Below are positions 28,750 to 36,928 of a stretch of DNA of 64,000 nucleotides, piece after piece. This DNA comes from Rhodopseudomonas_A palustris_F (GTDB lineage Bacteria > Pseudomonadota > Alphaproteobacteria > Rhizobiales > Xanthobacteraceae). Location of the stretch: contig NC_007925.1 in NCBI RefSeq assembly GCF_000013745.1, positions 2,418,001 to 2,482,000 on the forward strand, given 5' to 3'. The position numbers and the translations under genes are program-made. The first letter of the stretch is position 1. Every line of letters starts with the position of its first letter. The notes below the pieces were generated by a model, which saw only the letters and a list, made by a program, of their open reading frames with translations, did no database searches and had not been told where the DNA came from.

Positions 28750-28996
28750 CGGGGCGGGGCGGGTGTTGCCAATGCCACTTCGCCGGTCCGACGCCGGCCT
28801 TGCGGGCGCTCTCGCTGCACTGCGAAATCGGAGTTCAGCCGTGCTGCGCGCGCATATCCTAGTGCCTTGCGCTTGGCAAGCACCGGCGTTACCTGCGGTA
28901 TTATCAGCAATCAGCCATCGAGCTGAAGCAAGCGGCCGAAGCGCCGCGGATTTCCATTGGGCGGAAGCGCGACAAGGCCGCATAATGGAGACTGCT

Positions 28997-29155
28997 ATGT
29001 CCTACCCCGCTCGTCCCGCTTTGACCCGTAGCGTTGCCAAGGCGATCACGTATGACCGCGACGAATTGCTGCCGCTCGCGCTGTTCTGCGGCAGCGGCCT
29101 GTTGATTTCGGTGATGCTGCTGATCGCCGAAAAGCTGATGTTCGCCGCCGGCTAG
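28997..29155 (+). CDS. Small single-helix membrane protein, 52 residues
   Basis: The sequence starts MSYPARPALTRSVAKAITYD and ends in one hydrophobic helix (LLPLALFCGSGLLISVMLLIAEKLMFAAG). GGAG lies six bases before ATG 28997, so this start is preferred over ATG 28985. Short tail-anchored proteins like this are frequent in the group; no function can be assigned. A hairpin with a T-run follows. Confidence 0.7.
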   Translation: MSYPARPALTRSVAKAITYDRDELLPLALFCGSGLLISVMLLIAEKLMFAAG

Positions 29156-29165
29156 ATCGAACCCA

Positions 29166-29202
29166 GCCGCCGCTCGGTTTCGGCGGCGGCCCTGCTGTTT
29201 TT
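29166..29202 (+). terminator. Possible terminator
   Basis: The stem GCCGCCG/CGGCGGC (29167-29189) is followed after about nine bases by TTTTT. The gap between stem and T-run makes it a weaker candidate. It would end the 52-residue membrane protein transcript ahead of the convergent azoR gene. Confidence 0.4.
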
Positions 29203-29256
29203 CGCCCGCGCGCGTCGCCGCCGCTTGGTCGCGGAGGCGACGGCTGGGCGTGCTGC

Positions 29257-29865
29257 TCAGGCCGCGCGCAGGGCGGTGACGGCCGACAGCGCCGATGCGA
29301 TCGCCTTTTCGCGATGTTCCGGGCTGAATTTGATGCCGTCCGCCGCGATGATGTCCGGCTCGGTAATTCCGATAAATCCGAACACGAAGCGCAGATAGCT
29401 TTCCAGGTGTTCGCCGACCGCCATCGGCGTATCGGGGCCGTAAAACCCGCCGCGCGATATCGCGATGATCACCCGCTTGCCGGCCGCCAGGCCCTGCACC
29501 GTGCCGCCGCTGTAACTGAAAGTCTTGCCGGCCACCAGGATGCGGTCGATCCAGGCCTTGAGCTGGGTCGGGATGGTGAAGTTGTACATCGGCGCGCCGA
29601 TCACCACGGTATCGGCGGCCAGGAATTCCTCCAGCACGGCCGCTCCAGCGGCGAGATCGTCCTGCAGCTCCGGCGCGGGCACCGCACCTTGGGCGACCGC
29701 CAGATGCGCGCCGGACAGGTGCGCAAGCGGGCTGGCGCCAAGGTCGCGATAGGTGACCGCCGCGCCAGGATTGACCTCGCGCAGCCGGGCGACGATGGCG
29801 GCGGAGACCTGGCGGCTGACCGAATGCGGCCCGAGCACGCTGGAGTCGATATGGAGCAGTTTCAT
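29257..29865 (-). CDS. azoR: FMN-dependent NADH:quinone oxidoreductase/azoreductase
   Basis: The 202-residue flavodoxin-like protein starts [20 protein letters not shown] (FMN phosphate loop) and has the family motifs [19 protein letters not shown] and ISRGGFYGP. AzoR enzymes reduce quinones and azo compounds with two electrons, protecting against electrophiles. ATG 29865 is preferred to ATG 29874 because CAAGG is well spaced only for the former. It is divergent from an HxlR-type regulator with a conserved N-terminal cysteine, a typical quinone/thiol-stress pair. Confidence 0.9.
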
Positions 29866-29889
29866 TGGCGTCATCCTTGGTATAGGTTT

Positions 29890-29912
29890 GTAACTGACGC
29901 ACTATGAGTGAC
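29890..29912. promoter_or_regulatory. Candidate HxlR operator between azoR and hxlR-type gene
   Basis: GTAACT (29890-29895) and AGTGAC (29907-29912) form an imperfect inverted repeat (5 of 6 positions) across the 42-bp divergent gap and the regulator start codon. HxlR/YodB regulators bind such sites. This is a weak match and an inference. Confidence 0.3.
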
Positions 29913-30360
29913 TGCAAAAACCGCACAAGAAGGCACTGTTTTGAAACTCGAGCACAGCGATTTGCCTGGGCACAGCGATGTAACCGCCCCGCAAGCGTCG
30001 ATTCACAACGATTGTCGCGGCGTTGCCACGGTGCTGTCGCGGGTCGGCGACAAATGGAGCGTGCTGGTGATCATGATGCTGGGCGAGCGGCCGCTGCGCT
30101 TCAACGAACTCAAGCGCATGATTGGCGGCATCTCGCAACGGATGCTGACGCTGACCTTGCGCGGGCTGGAGCGCGATGGCCTCGTGACCCGCACGGTGTT
30201 TCCGACCGTGCCGCCGCGCGTCGACTACGAACTCACCGAGCTCGGCCGCGGCCTCAGCGCGCCGGTGAAGGAACTCGGGCAATGGGCCAAGCAGCATCTG
30301 CCCGACATCGAAGGCGCGCGGGAGAGCTTCGATCGCCGCCGTTCGGCCGAGCAGGCGTAG
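29908..30360 (+). CDS. HxlR-family transcriptional regulator
   Basis: This 150-residue protein carries the HxlR winged helix: CRGVATVLSRVGDKWSVLVIMMLGE..RFNELKRMIGGISQRMLTLTLRGLERDGLVTRTVFPTVPPRVDYELTELG. C36 is at the position of the redox-sensing cysteine of YodB/HypR/QorR-type members. The start is GTG 29908, or TTG 29941 at MKLEHSD. It is divergent from azoR with only 42 bp between the genes, so it most likely represses azoR until quinone or thiol stress modifies the cysteine. Confidence 0.88.
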   Translation: MTAKTAQEGTVLKLEHSDLPGHSDVTAPQASIHNDCRGVATVLSRVGDKWSVLVIMMLGERPLRFNELKRMIGGISQRMLTLTLRGLERDGLVTRTVFPTVPPRVDYELTELGRGLSAPVKELGQWAKQHLPDIEGARESFDRRRSAEQA

Positions 30361-31479
30361 TCAGAGCAGTGACACCAGCCCGCCGCCGTGTCGCTCCAGC
30401 CGGCCGGCAAGCTCCAGTTCGAGTAGCACGGTGCGCGCCACTGCCGGCGACACGCCGGCCAGCCGCACCAGATCGTCGAGGCCGATCGGGCTGGGGCCGA
30501 GCAGGGAGGTGACGCGGGCGCGGTCGCCGCTGCCCGGCTCATCGATCGGCGCGGCCTCGTCGGGCTCCCGGCTCGGCAATTCGATCGGCCGCTCCAGGAT
30601 CGGCGCCACCGCGGTGACGATGTCGGCGGCCTCGGTGATCAGCTGCGCGCCCTGCTTGATCAGATCGTTGGTGCCGGCGGCACGCGGATCGAGCGGCGAG
30701 CCCGGCACCGCGAACACGTCGCGGCCCTGTTCGGCGGCGATTCTTGCCGTGATCAGCGAGCCCGATCGATACGCCGCCTCGATCACCGCGACGCCGAGCG
30801 CGACGCCCGAGATCAGCCGGTTGCGGCGGGGAAAATCCCGCGCCCGCGGCACATGGCCGAGCGGCATTTCCGAAATCGCGGCGCCGCCTTCGCCGAGGAT
30901 CGCCGCCAGCAGCTCATCGTGCTCCGGCGGATAGATTTTGTCGTGGCCGCCGGCCAACACCGCCACCGTGCCGCTGCCGAGACTGGCACGATGCGCCGCC
31001 TGATCGATGCCGCGCGCCAGCCCGGAGGCGATCACGAAGCCGGCGACGCCCAAGTCGCGGGCGAGAGCGCCGGCGAATTTCAGGCCGACGCCGGAGGCGT
31101 TGCGCGAGCCGACGATGGCGATCATCGGCCGCATCAGGGCGTCGGGTGCGCCGCGGATGCCGAGCAGCGGCGGCGCGTCCTCGATCAGCGCCAGCCGCGG
31201 CGGATAGCCGAGTTCGCCCGGCGCGATCAGGCTGACGCCGAGCCGTTTGCTGGCGGTGAGTTCGAGGTGCGCCTCATGCTCGCTGACGATGCGGCCGGGG
31301 CGGGCGGCGCCGCCGCGCCGCGCCAGGTCGGGCAGCCGCTCCAGCGCCGCGCGCGCGCTGCCGAAGTGATTGACCAGCGAGCGAAACGTGCGCGGTCCGA
31401 CATTGTCGGAACGGATCAGCCGCAGCCAATCGAGCCGCTGCGCGTCGGAAAGATGGCTGGTACGTTGCTCGTTGTCCAC
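30361..31479 (-). CDS. dprA: DNA-processing protein DprA
   Basis: The protein has 372 residues: an N-terminal SAM-like part (DAQRLDWLRLIRSDNVGPRTFRSLVNHFGSA), the DprA Rossmann core (IAIVGSRNASGVGLKFAGALARDL, ASGLARGIDQAAHRASL, IYPPEHDEL, PRARDFPRRNRLISGV) and a C-terminal winged-helix (LLGPSPIGLDDLVRLAGVSPAVARTVLLELELAGRL). It loads RecA on incoming single-stranded DNA in transformation. It shares strand and order with pyrB, pyrC' and plsY, a conserved alphaproteobacterial series. Confidence 0.95.
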   Translation of the reverse strand: MDNEQRTSHLSDAQRLDWLRLIRSDNVGPRTFRSLVNHFGSARAALERLPDLARRGGAARPGRIVSEHEAHLELTASKRLGVSLIAPGELGYPPRLALIEDAPPLLGIRGAPDALMRPMIAIVGSRNASGVGLKFAGALARDLGVAGFVIASGLARGIDQAAHRASLGSGTVAVLAGGHDKIYPPEHDELLAAILGEGGAAISEMPLGHVPRARDFPRRNRLISGVALGVAVIEAAYRSGSLITARIAAEQGRDVFAVPGSPLDPRAAGTNDLIKQGAQLITEAADIVTAVAPILERPIELPSREPDEAAPIDEPGSGDRARVTSLLGPSPIGLDDLVRLAGVSPAVARTVLLELELAGRLERHGGGLVSLL

Positions 31480-31618
31480 GCTCGCGCCCCCAGCGAAGTG
31501 TCGCGCAAGTTTTGCGTGTGGACAAGAGACGGGATAGCCAACGACGCGACGGTTGTCGCCGCGAAGCCGGTGGTGCAGCAGTGCAGGACGCCGAGGAATA
31601 CCGCCAGAAACGCGGTCG

Positions 31619-32209
31619 CTACTTCTTCTCTCCGATCTTTCCTTCGGTACCGGCCATCAGCCGCTTGATATTTTCGCTGTGCATCCAGACCAGTAGCAGG
31701 GTGAGGATCGCGAACAGCGAGGCCAGCGCAAGATGGCCGAACCACCACAGAAAGATCGGCGTGATGAAGGCGGCGACCAGCGCCGACAGCGACGAGTAGC
31801 GCGCGGTCAAAGCGGTGGCGAGCCATAGCACGCAGAACACGATCGCGCCCGGCCAAAATAGCCCGAGCAGCACGCCGATATAGACCGCGACGCCCTTGCC
31901 GCCTTTGAATTTCAGCCACACCGGAAACAGGTGGCCGAGGAAGGCGCCGAGCGCGGCCAGCATCGCCGCCTCCGGACCGCCGAGTGACGCCGCGATCAGC
32001 ACCGCGGCGGTGCCTTTCAAGGCGTCGCCGAGCAGGGTGGCGGCGGCGAGGCCCTTGCGGCCGGTGCGCAGCACGTTGGTGGCGCCGATATTGCCGGAGC
32101 CGATCGAACGCAGATCCTGGGTGCCGGCGAGCCGGGTGAGGATCAGTCCGAACGGGATCGAGCCGAGCAGATAGCCGACGATCAGCGAGGCGGTATCAAT
32201 CAGGATCAT
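31619..32209 (-). CDS. plsY: Acyl-phosphate:glycerol-3-phosphate acyltransferase PlsY
   Basis: This 196-residue integral membrane protein has the three conserved loops [25 protein letters not shown] and [13 protein letters not shown], with about five hydrophobic segments between them. It transfers an acyl group from acyl phosphate to glycerol 3-phosphate, the first step of phospholipid synthesis together with PlsX. It starts 28 bp after the dihydroorotase-like gene and is probably co-transcribed with it. Confidence 0.96.
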
Positions 32210-32237
32210 CGGTCTTCACCTATGGTGTGCGGCGCGC

Positions 32238-33539
32238 TCAGACGTGTTCGTACACGGTGCGGCCTGCGACGATGGTGCGGGCGACGCGTCCGGCGAATTT
32301 GGCCTCGTCGAACGGCGTGTTCTTGCACTTCGACTTTAGTTCGTTGGGGTCGACCACCCAGGGCACGTCGGCGTCGATCACAATCAGGTCGGCGGGGGAG
32401 CCGGCACGCAGCGTGCCGCCGGGCAGGCCGAGCAATTCGGCAGGCTTGGTCGACATCGCCCGGATCAGCGTCAGGAAATCCAACTCGCCGGAGTGGATCA
32501 GCCGCAGGCCGGCCGGCAGCATGGTCTCAAGGCCGATGGCGCCGGCGGCGGCCTCGGCGAACGGCAGCCGCTTCACCTCGACGTCCTGTGGATTGTGGTC
32601 GGACATGATGACGTCGATAAGACCCGCGGCGACCGCGGCGACCAGCGCCTGGCGGTCGTCCTCGGTGCGCAGCGGCGGCGACAGCTTCAGGAACGAGCGG
32701 TAGGGGCCGATGTCGTTCTCGTTCAGCGTCAGATGGTTGATCGAGGCGGAGGCGGTGACCTTGAGCCCGGCCTCGCGGGCCCGGCGCAGGATCTCGATCG
32801 ACTCCACACAGGTGATCGAGGCGGCGTGGTAACGGCCGCCGGTCAGCGCGACGAGCCGCATGTCGCGCTCCAGCACCACAGCTTCGGCGATGTTCGGCAC
32901 CCCGATCAACCCGAGCCGTGAAGCGAGTTCGCCCTCGTTCATCACGCCTTCGCCGACCAGATTGGGATCTTCGGTGTGATGCACGATCAAGGCGTCGAAG
33001 TCGCGCGCATAGGTCAGCGCGCGGCGCATCACTTGGGCGTCCATAACGCTTCTGACGCCATCGGTGAAGGCGACCGCGCCGGCGGCTTTCAGTAGCCCGA
33101 TCTCGGTCATCTCGTGGCCGGCAAGATCCTTGGTCAGCGCCGCCATCGGATGGATATTGACGATCGCGGTATCGCGGGCGCGGCGCAACACGAAGTCGAC
33201 GGTCGCCGAATTGTCGATAGTGGGCGAGGTGTCGGGCTGGCAGATAATGGTGGTGATGCCGCCGGCGGCGGCGGCCTGGCTCGCCGAGGCGAAGGTCTCG
33301 CGGTGACCGGCGCCGGGCTCGCCGACGAAGGCGCGCATGTCGATCAGGCCGGGCGCCACGATCTTGCCGGCGCAGTTGATGATGTCGGTGCCTTCCGGCA
33401 CGCCGGCGGCGCCGATGCCGCGGCGCGCTTCGCGAATGGTGCCGTCGGCGATCAGCACGTCGCCGATGCCGTCGACGTCGCGCGAGGGATCGATCAGGCG
33501 GGCGTTGGCGAGCAGGATCGGGCGGCGGTCTGTCAGCAT
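32238..33539 (-). CDS. Dihydroorotase-like protein lacking the HxH metal motif (PyrC' type)
   Basis: The 433-residue amidohydrolase has the dihydroorotase scaffold (LIDPSRDVDG, CAGKIVAPGLID, GGITTIICQPDTSPTIDN, SASINHLTLNENDIG, LIDVIMSDHNPQD). Where active enzymes have DxHxHLREPG it reads D67-MRAF-VGEPG, so both histidines are replaced (R69, F71). The region expected to hold another metal histidine reads HAASITCVES rather than HxxHxST. It probably does not hydrolyse dihydroorotate. In Pseudomonas an inactive PyrC' of this kind is needed to assemble aspartate carbamoyltransferase. ATG 33539 lies 4 bp after the pyrB stop, so the two should be translationally coupled. An active PyrC is expected elsewhere in the genome. 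Confidence 0.88.
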   Translation of the reverse strand: MLTDRRPILLANARLIDPSRDVDGIGDVLIADGTIREARRGIGAAGVPEGTDIINCAGKIVAPGLIDMRAFVGEPGAGHRETFASASQAAAAGGITTIICQPDTSPTIDNSATVDFVLRRARDTAIVNIHPMAALTKDLAGHEMTEIGLLKAAGAVAFTDGVRSVMDAQVMRRALTYARDFDALIVHHTEDPNLVGEGVMNEGELASRLGLIGVPNIAEAVVLERDMRLVALTGGRYHAASITCVESIEILRRAREAGLKVTASASINHLTLNENDIGPYRSFLKLSPPLRTEDDRQALVAAVAAGLIDVIMSDHNPQDVEVKRLPFAEAAAGAIGLETMLPAGLRLIHSGELDFLTLIRAMSTKPAELLGLPGGTLRAGSPADLIVIDADVPWVVDPNELKSKCKNTPFDEAKFAGRVARTIVAGRTVYEHV

Positions 33540-33543
33540 GTTA

Positions 33544-34497
33544 CTACGCATTGGGCAAATTGCGCGCGAGCGCTTCCAGTACGGCCATGCGGACCGCTAC
33601 GCCCATCTCGACCTGTTCACGAATGAGGGATTGCGCGCCGTCGGCGACGATGGAGTCGATTTCGACGCCGCGGTTCATCGGGCCCGGATGCATCACCAGC
33701 GCGTCCGGCTTGGCATAGCCGAGCTTCTTCTGGTCGAGGCCGAAATATTGGAAATATTCCTGCGAGGAGGGCACGAACGAGCCGTTCATGCGCTCGCGCT
33801 GCAGCCGCAGCATCATCACGATGTCGGCGCCGTTGAGGCCTTCGCGCATGTCGCGGGCGACTTCGACGCCCATCCGCTCGATGCCCGGCGGCAGCAGCGT
33901 CGATGGCGCCACCACGCGGACCCGGGCGCCCATGATGTTCAGCAACAGGATGTTGGAGCGGGCGACGCGGGAATGCATCACGTCGCCGCAGATCGCGATG
34001 GTGAGGCCTTCCAGCCGGCCCTTGTTGCGGCGGATGGTGAGGGCGTCGAGCAGCGCCTGCGTCGGATGTTCGTGGGCGCCGTCGCCGGCGTTGACCACCG
34101 AGCCGTCAACCTTGCGCGCCAGCAGTTCCACCGCGCCGGAGGCGTGATGCCGCACCACCAGGAGGTCGGGATGCATGGCGTTCAGCGTCACCGCGGTGTC
34201 GATCAGGGTCTCGCCCTTGCGCATCGAGGACGACGACACCGACATGTTCATGACGTCGGCGCCGAGCCGCTTGCCGGCGATCTCGAACGAGGACTGCGTC
34301 CGGGTCGAGGCCTCGAAGAACAGATTGACCTGGGTGCGGCCGCGCAGACTGGTGCGCTTTTTGTCGATCTGGCGGTTCAGCTCGACATATTCTTCGGACA
34401 GGTCGAGCAGGCCGGTGATATCGGCGGCGGAAAGGCCCTCGATGCCCAGCAGATGCCGGTGAGCAAGGACGAAACTGGATTTCGGTGCAGGGGTCAT
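33544..34497 (-). CDS. pyrB: Aspartate carbamoyltransferase catalytic subunit
   Basis: The protein has 317 residues with the carbamoyl-phosphate motif FEASTRTQSSFE (S64-T67), NMSVSSSSMRKGETLIDT, HHASGAVELLA, AGDGAHEHPTQALLD, CGDVMHSRVARSN, and C-terminal VMHPGPMNRGVEI. It condenses carbamoyl phosphate with aspartate in pyrimidine synthesis. ATG 34497 starts the family-typical N-terminus; the frame stays open far upstream but without similarity. No pyrI is present; the 4-bp linkage to the PyrC'-type gene suggests a class A PyrB-PyrC' holoenzyme. Confidence 0.96.
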   Translation of the reverse strand: MTPAPKSSFVLAHRHLLGIEGLSAADITGLLDLSEEYVELNRQIDKKRTSLRGRTQVNLFFEASTRTQSSFEIAGKRLGADVMNMSVSSSSMRKGETLIDTAVTLNAMHPDLLVVRHHASGAVELLARKVDGSVVNAGDGAHEHPTQALLDALTIRRNKGRLEGLTIAICGDVMHSRVARSNILLLNIMGARVRVVAPSTLLPPGIERMGVEVARDMREGLNGADIVMMLRLQRERMNGSFVPSSQEYFQYFGLDQKKLGYAKPDALVMHPGPMNRGVEIDSIVADGAQSLIREQVEMGVAVRMAVLEALARNLPNA

Positions 34498-34614
34498 TAA
34501 AGCGAGAGCTATAGGCAGAGACCCGAGAGGGGGCAAGCGGGATTTGCCGGAGCATGAGTTTTCCCCCGGTCGTTCGGACAGCGGCGGATCGGGCTGCCGG
34601 GTCGGGCGGAAGCG

Positions 34615-35394
34615 ATGGAAAGGCGTGTCGTGAGCAAGTTTGCAGCGTTCGGAATTGGGCTGTTGGCGCTGGCGCTCGGGGTTCCGGCGGCCGCGCAGCC
34701 GCTGCCCGACGATTTGGTGTTTTTGCACGACGTCGATCCCAGCATTCAGCAGGACATCCGCTATGCCGGGGCGAACAATTTCATCGGCCGCAGGCTCGAC
34801 GGCTATGACGGCGCCGAGTGCATCGTCAGGCGCCCGGTCGGGCTGGCGCTGCGCGCGGTTCAGCGCGGCCTGCGCGGGCAAAACCTGTCGCTGAAGATGC
34901 TGGATTGCTTCCGTCCGGGACGCGCCTCGCGGGACATGGTGGCGTGGGCGCAGGACGGCCGCGAGACCGCCGCGGAGCGGCGCTACAACCCGGGCTTCTC
35001 CAAGCGCGAACTGTTCCGGCTGGGCTACATCGCCGAACGCTCCGGGCATTCCACCGGCGCCGCGGTCGATCTGACGCTGGTCGACCTGCGGGCGCCGCGC
35101 GGGCCGGCGTTCGATCCCGGCAAAGCCTATGCCGACTGTACCGCGCCGGAAGCGTTGCGCGCGCCGGAGGCCTCCGTCGACATGGGCACCGGTTATGATT
35201 GTTCCGACGCCAAGGCGCACACCGCGGCGCGGTCGATCACGCCGGCGCAGCGCAAGTGGCGCGAGACCCTGAATGCGGCGATGCGCCGGCACGGCTTCGT
35301 CAACTACGCCAAGGAATGGTGGCATTTTTCGCAGGCCGGGATGAGCGGTTTGCAGGCTTACGATTTTCCGGTGCCGCAGTATCGCAAAGACTAG
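34615..35394 (+). CDS. VanX-type D-Ala-D-Ala dipeptidase (M15 family)
   Basis: The protein has 259 residues: a signal peptide (FAAFGIGLLALALGVPAAAQ), then the M15D zinc-peptidase motifs SGHSTGAAVDLTL (SxHxxGxAxD) near 142-154 and EWWH near 239-242, and DCFRPGRASRDM. It should cleave D-Ala-D-Ala or related dipeptides in the periplasm, in peptidoglycan turnover rather than glycopeptide resistance, because no vanHA genes are near. GTG 34630 has a better-spaced ribosome site (GGAAAGG) than ATG 34615, so the start is uncertain by five codons. Its last codons (DFPVPQYRKD stop) reappear 1.5 kb downstream at 36831. Confidence 0.85.
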   Translation: MERRVVSKFAAFGIGLLALALGVPAAAQPLPDDLVFLHDVDPSIQQDIRYAGANNFIGRRLDGYDGAECIVRRPVGLALRAVQRGLRGQNLSLKMLDCFRPGRASRDMVAWAQDGRETAAERRYNPGFSKRELFRLGYIAERSGHSTGAAVDLTLVDLRAPRGPAFDPGKAYADCTAPEALRAPEASVDMGTGYDCSDAKAHTAARSITPAQRKWRETLNAAMRRHGFVNYAKEWWHFSQAGMSGLQAYDFPVPQYRKD

Positions 35395-35419
35395 ACGGCC
35401 GTGCCGGGAGTGAATTTGT

Positions 35420-35441
35420 CTTGATAAAAGTCTAGATCAAG
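35420..35441. promoter_or_regulatory. Inverted repeat before brnT, candidate BrnA operator
   Basis: Perfect 6-bp arms CTTGAT (35420-35425) and ATCAAG (35436-35441) with a 10-bp spacer lie 13 bp before the brnT start. BrnA antitoxins autoregulate their operons, which makes an operator role likely but unproven. Confidence 0.45.
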
Positions 35442-35454
35442 GCCATCCTCTGTC

Positions 35455-35725
35455 ATGCAGTTTGACTGGAATCCGGCCAAGCGCAGCAAGACGCTCACGG
35501 AGCGCGGCATCGACTTTGCCGATGTGCCGGTGGGTTTCCTCGATCCTGACAGAAAAGGTAGTCCGGGATCCGCGCAAGGACTACGGCGAGGTGCGCTACA
35601 ACATGCTCGCCAAGATCAACGGCCGGCTGTTCCACGTCACCTATACCGAACGCGGCGAGATCACCTGGATCATCTCGGCGCGCAAAGCCAATCAACGGGA
35701 GCAACGTCGCTATGACCAAGGCTAA
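35455..35725 (+). pseudogene. brnT: BrnT-family toxin gene with a frameshift
   Basis: The first frame reads MQFDWNPAKRSKTLTERGID and FADVPVGFLDPD, a good BrnT N-terminus. Near 35550 (GACAGAAAAGG) the match moves to another frame and continues EKVVRDPRKDYGEVRYNMLA, then KINGRLFHVTYTERGEITWIISARKANQREQRRYDQG to the stop at 35725. A one-base change in the short A-run would restore one 90-residue ribonuclease toxin. Either the toxin is dead, or the base is a sequencing error. The intact antitoxin overlaps its 3' end by 14 bp. Confidence 0.85.
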
Positions 35726-36056
35726 AGTCCGCGCCGTGCTGGTCGATGGCCGGGCCTACCAGAAGAAGCCGGATGGCAGTCTAGTGCCCTTGAAAGGCAA
35801 GACCGATTGGGCGCGGCTCGATCGGCAAAGCGCAGCGCAGGTCGAGGCGGTCGCGGCGCGCGACCGCGATAGCGCCCCGATGACCGACGTGGAATGGGCG
35901 GCGGCCGCGGTCGTGCAGCCGCAGAAGGTGTCCGTCGGCATCAAACTCGATGACGACGTGCTCGGCTGGTTCAAGTCGCAAGGCAAGGGTTATCAGACGA
36001 GGATCAACTCCGTGTTGCGGCGCTACTACGAAGCGCATCGCAAGGTGGCTCGTTAA
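35712..36056 (+). CDS. brnA: BrnA-family antitoxin
   Basis: The 114-residue protein ends in a ribbon-helix-helix-like segment of the BrnA family (VSVGIKLDDDVLGWFKSQGKGYQTRINSVLRRYYEAHRK). The N-terminal half (KAKVRAVLVDGRAYQKKPDGSLVPLKGKTDWARLD) is longer than in many BrnA proteins. It neutralises BrnT and represses the operon. The gene is intact although the toxin gene before it is broken. Its final codons contain the 20-bp repeat shared with the Nudix gene. Confidence 0.85.
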   Translation: MTKAKVRAVLVDGRAYQKKPDGSLVPLKGKTDWARLDRQSAAQVEAVAARDRDSAPMTDVEWAAAAVVQPQKVSVGIKLDDDVLGWFKSQGKGYQTRINSVLRRYYEAHRKVAR

Positions 36057-36274
36057 GCGGCCCCACCTAAATTCGTTCCGAGGTCGAATTATTCCGCCCC
36101 GTGGGAGAACGTGGCTCGGTCAACGCATTTTTCGGTGCCGCGGTATCATGGGGAGTAGACGGCTTTCGGTGAGCCAGAAAGGCCAGCCTTGCGGGGCTCT
36201 GCGTCTGGCGATAGCTAACCGTTCAAATTCGAAGGCCATGACCAAGGACCGCTGCGACCAAGAGGATTAAGTAG

Positions 36275-36751
36275 ATGACAGGTGACGCCGCACAATGTCG
36301 ACCACGGCTGGGCTGTGGAGCCGTGGTCATTCGAACCGACGGAAAGCTGCTGCTTGGCAAACGGCGACGCGCACCTGAAGCTGGTTGCTGGGGATGGCTG
36401 GGCGGCAAAGTTGAATGGATGGAAGCCGTTCAAGACGCCGTTGCGCGGGAAATTCGCGAAGAGGCCGATGTCGAGATCCGGATCGTGCGGTTGTTATGCG
36501 TGGTGGACCAGTTCGAGACCGAACTGACGCCGCCGCAGCATTGGGTGTCTCCGGTGTATCTCGCCGACCACATTGCGGGCGACGCCCGGGTCATGGAACC
36601 GGGTGCCATCGAGGCGCTTGGCTGGTTCGACGCCAGCAGCCTGCCGCAGCCGATCACCCATGCGGTCCGCGTCGCACTGCCGTTTCTCGCCGGCGGGAAG
36701 CCGGCGGATCAGTCCCGTTCCTACGAAGCGCATCGCAAGGCGGCGCTGTAG
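36275..36751 (+). CDS. Small Nudix hydrolase (MutT/ADP-sugar type)
   Basis: The protein has 158 residues with a canonical Nudix box: GGKVEWMEAVQDAVAREIREEADV (described in parts: GGKVEWME.. and REIREEADV). GCGAVVIRTDGKLLLGKRR is typical of nucleotide or ADP-sugar hydrolases. AGAGGA lies nine bases before ATG 36275. The last nine residues (YEAHRKAAL) echo the BrnA C-terminus at DNA level, so the native end of this gene may have been replaced. The substrate is unknown. Confidence 0.85.
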   Translation: MTGDAAQCRPRLGCGAVVIRTDGKLLLGKRRRAPEAGCWGWLGGKVEWMEAVQDAVAREIREEADVEIRIVRLLCVVDQFETELTPPQHWVSPVYLADHIAGDARVMEPGAIEALGWFDASSLPQPITHAVRVALPFLAGGKPADQSRSYEAHRKAAL

Positions 36752-36928
36752 ATCGCATCGCCGGGGCGCATGCGCTGACCCTGGCTGGCATTGTTATTCC
36801 GCTGCGTGGATGGCCGTTCCGACTGCTGATGATTTTCCGCTGCCGCGGTATCGCAAAGACTAGACGGCCGTGTCGGGGGCGTGACAAATCAGCGTCGCGG
36901 CAACCAAGAAACGCCAAGGCAGGAAACC

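Larger units (their letters stand above)
35362..36877. repeat. Degenerate direct repeats around the brnTA/Nudix segment
   Basis: The 47-bp tail of the VanX-type gene (35362-35408) recurs at 36831-36877 with four mismatches, including the codons for YRKD and stop. A more decayed version lies at 36128-36170. A second element, CTACGAAGCGCATCGCAAGG, is repeated exactly at 36026-36045 (end of brnA) and 36721-36740 (end of the Nudix gene), each about 80-90 bp before a copy of the first. The stretch thus carries two related segments of about 150 bp, marking past duplication or recombination. Confidence 0.8.

Noticed and set aside
28863..28987. Possible coding remnant reading HRRYLRYYQQSAIELKQAAE
   Set aside because: It looks protein-like but has no start codon and is closed by a stop at 28860; too short to support a gene or pseudogene.
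34498..35325. N-terminal extension of pyrB to about 593 codons
   Set aside because: It lies antisense to the VanX-type gene and shows no family similarity; pyrB starts at 34497.
34615..35394. Glycopeptide resistance (vanX) locus
   Set aside because: Only the dipeptidase-type gene is present; no vanH, vanA or vanRS genes are nearby.
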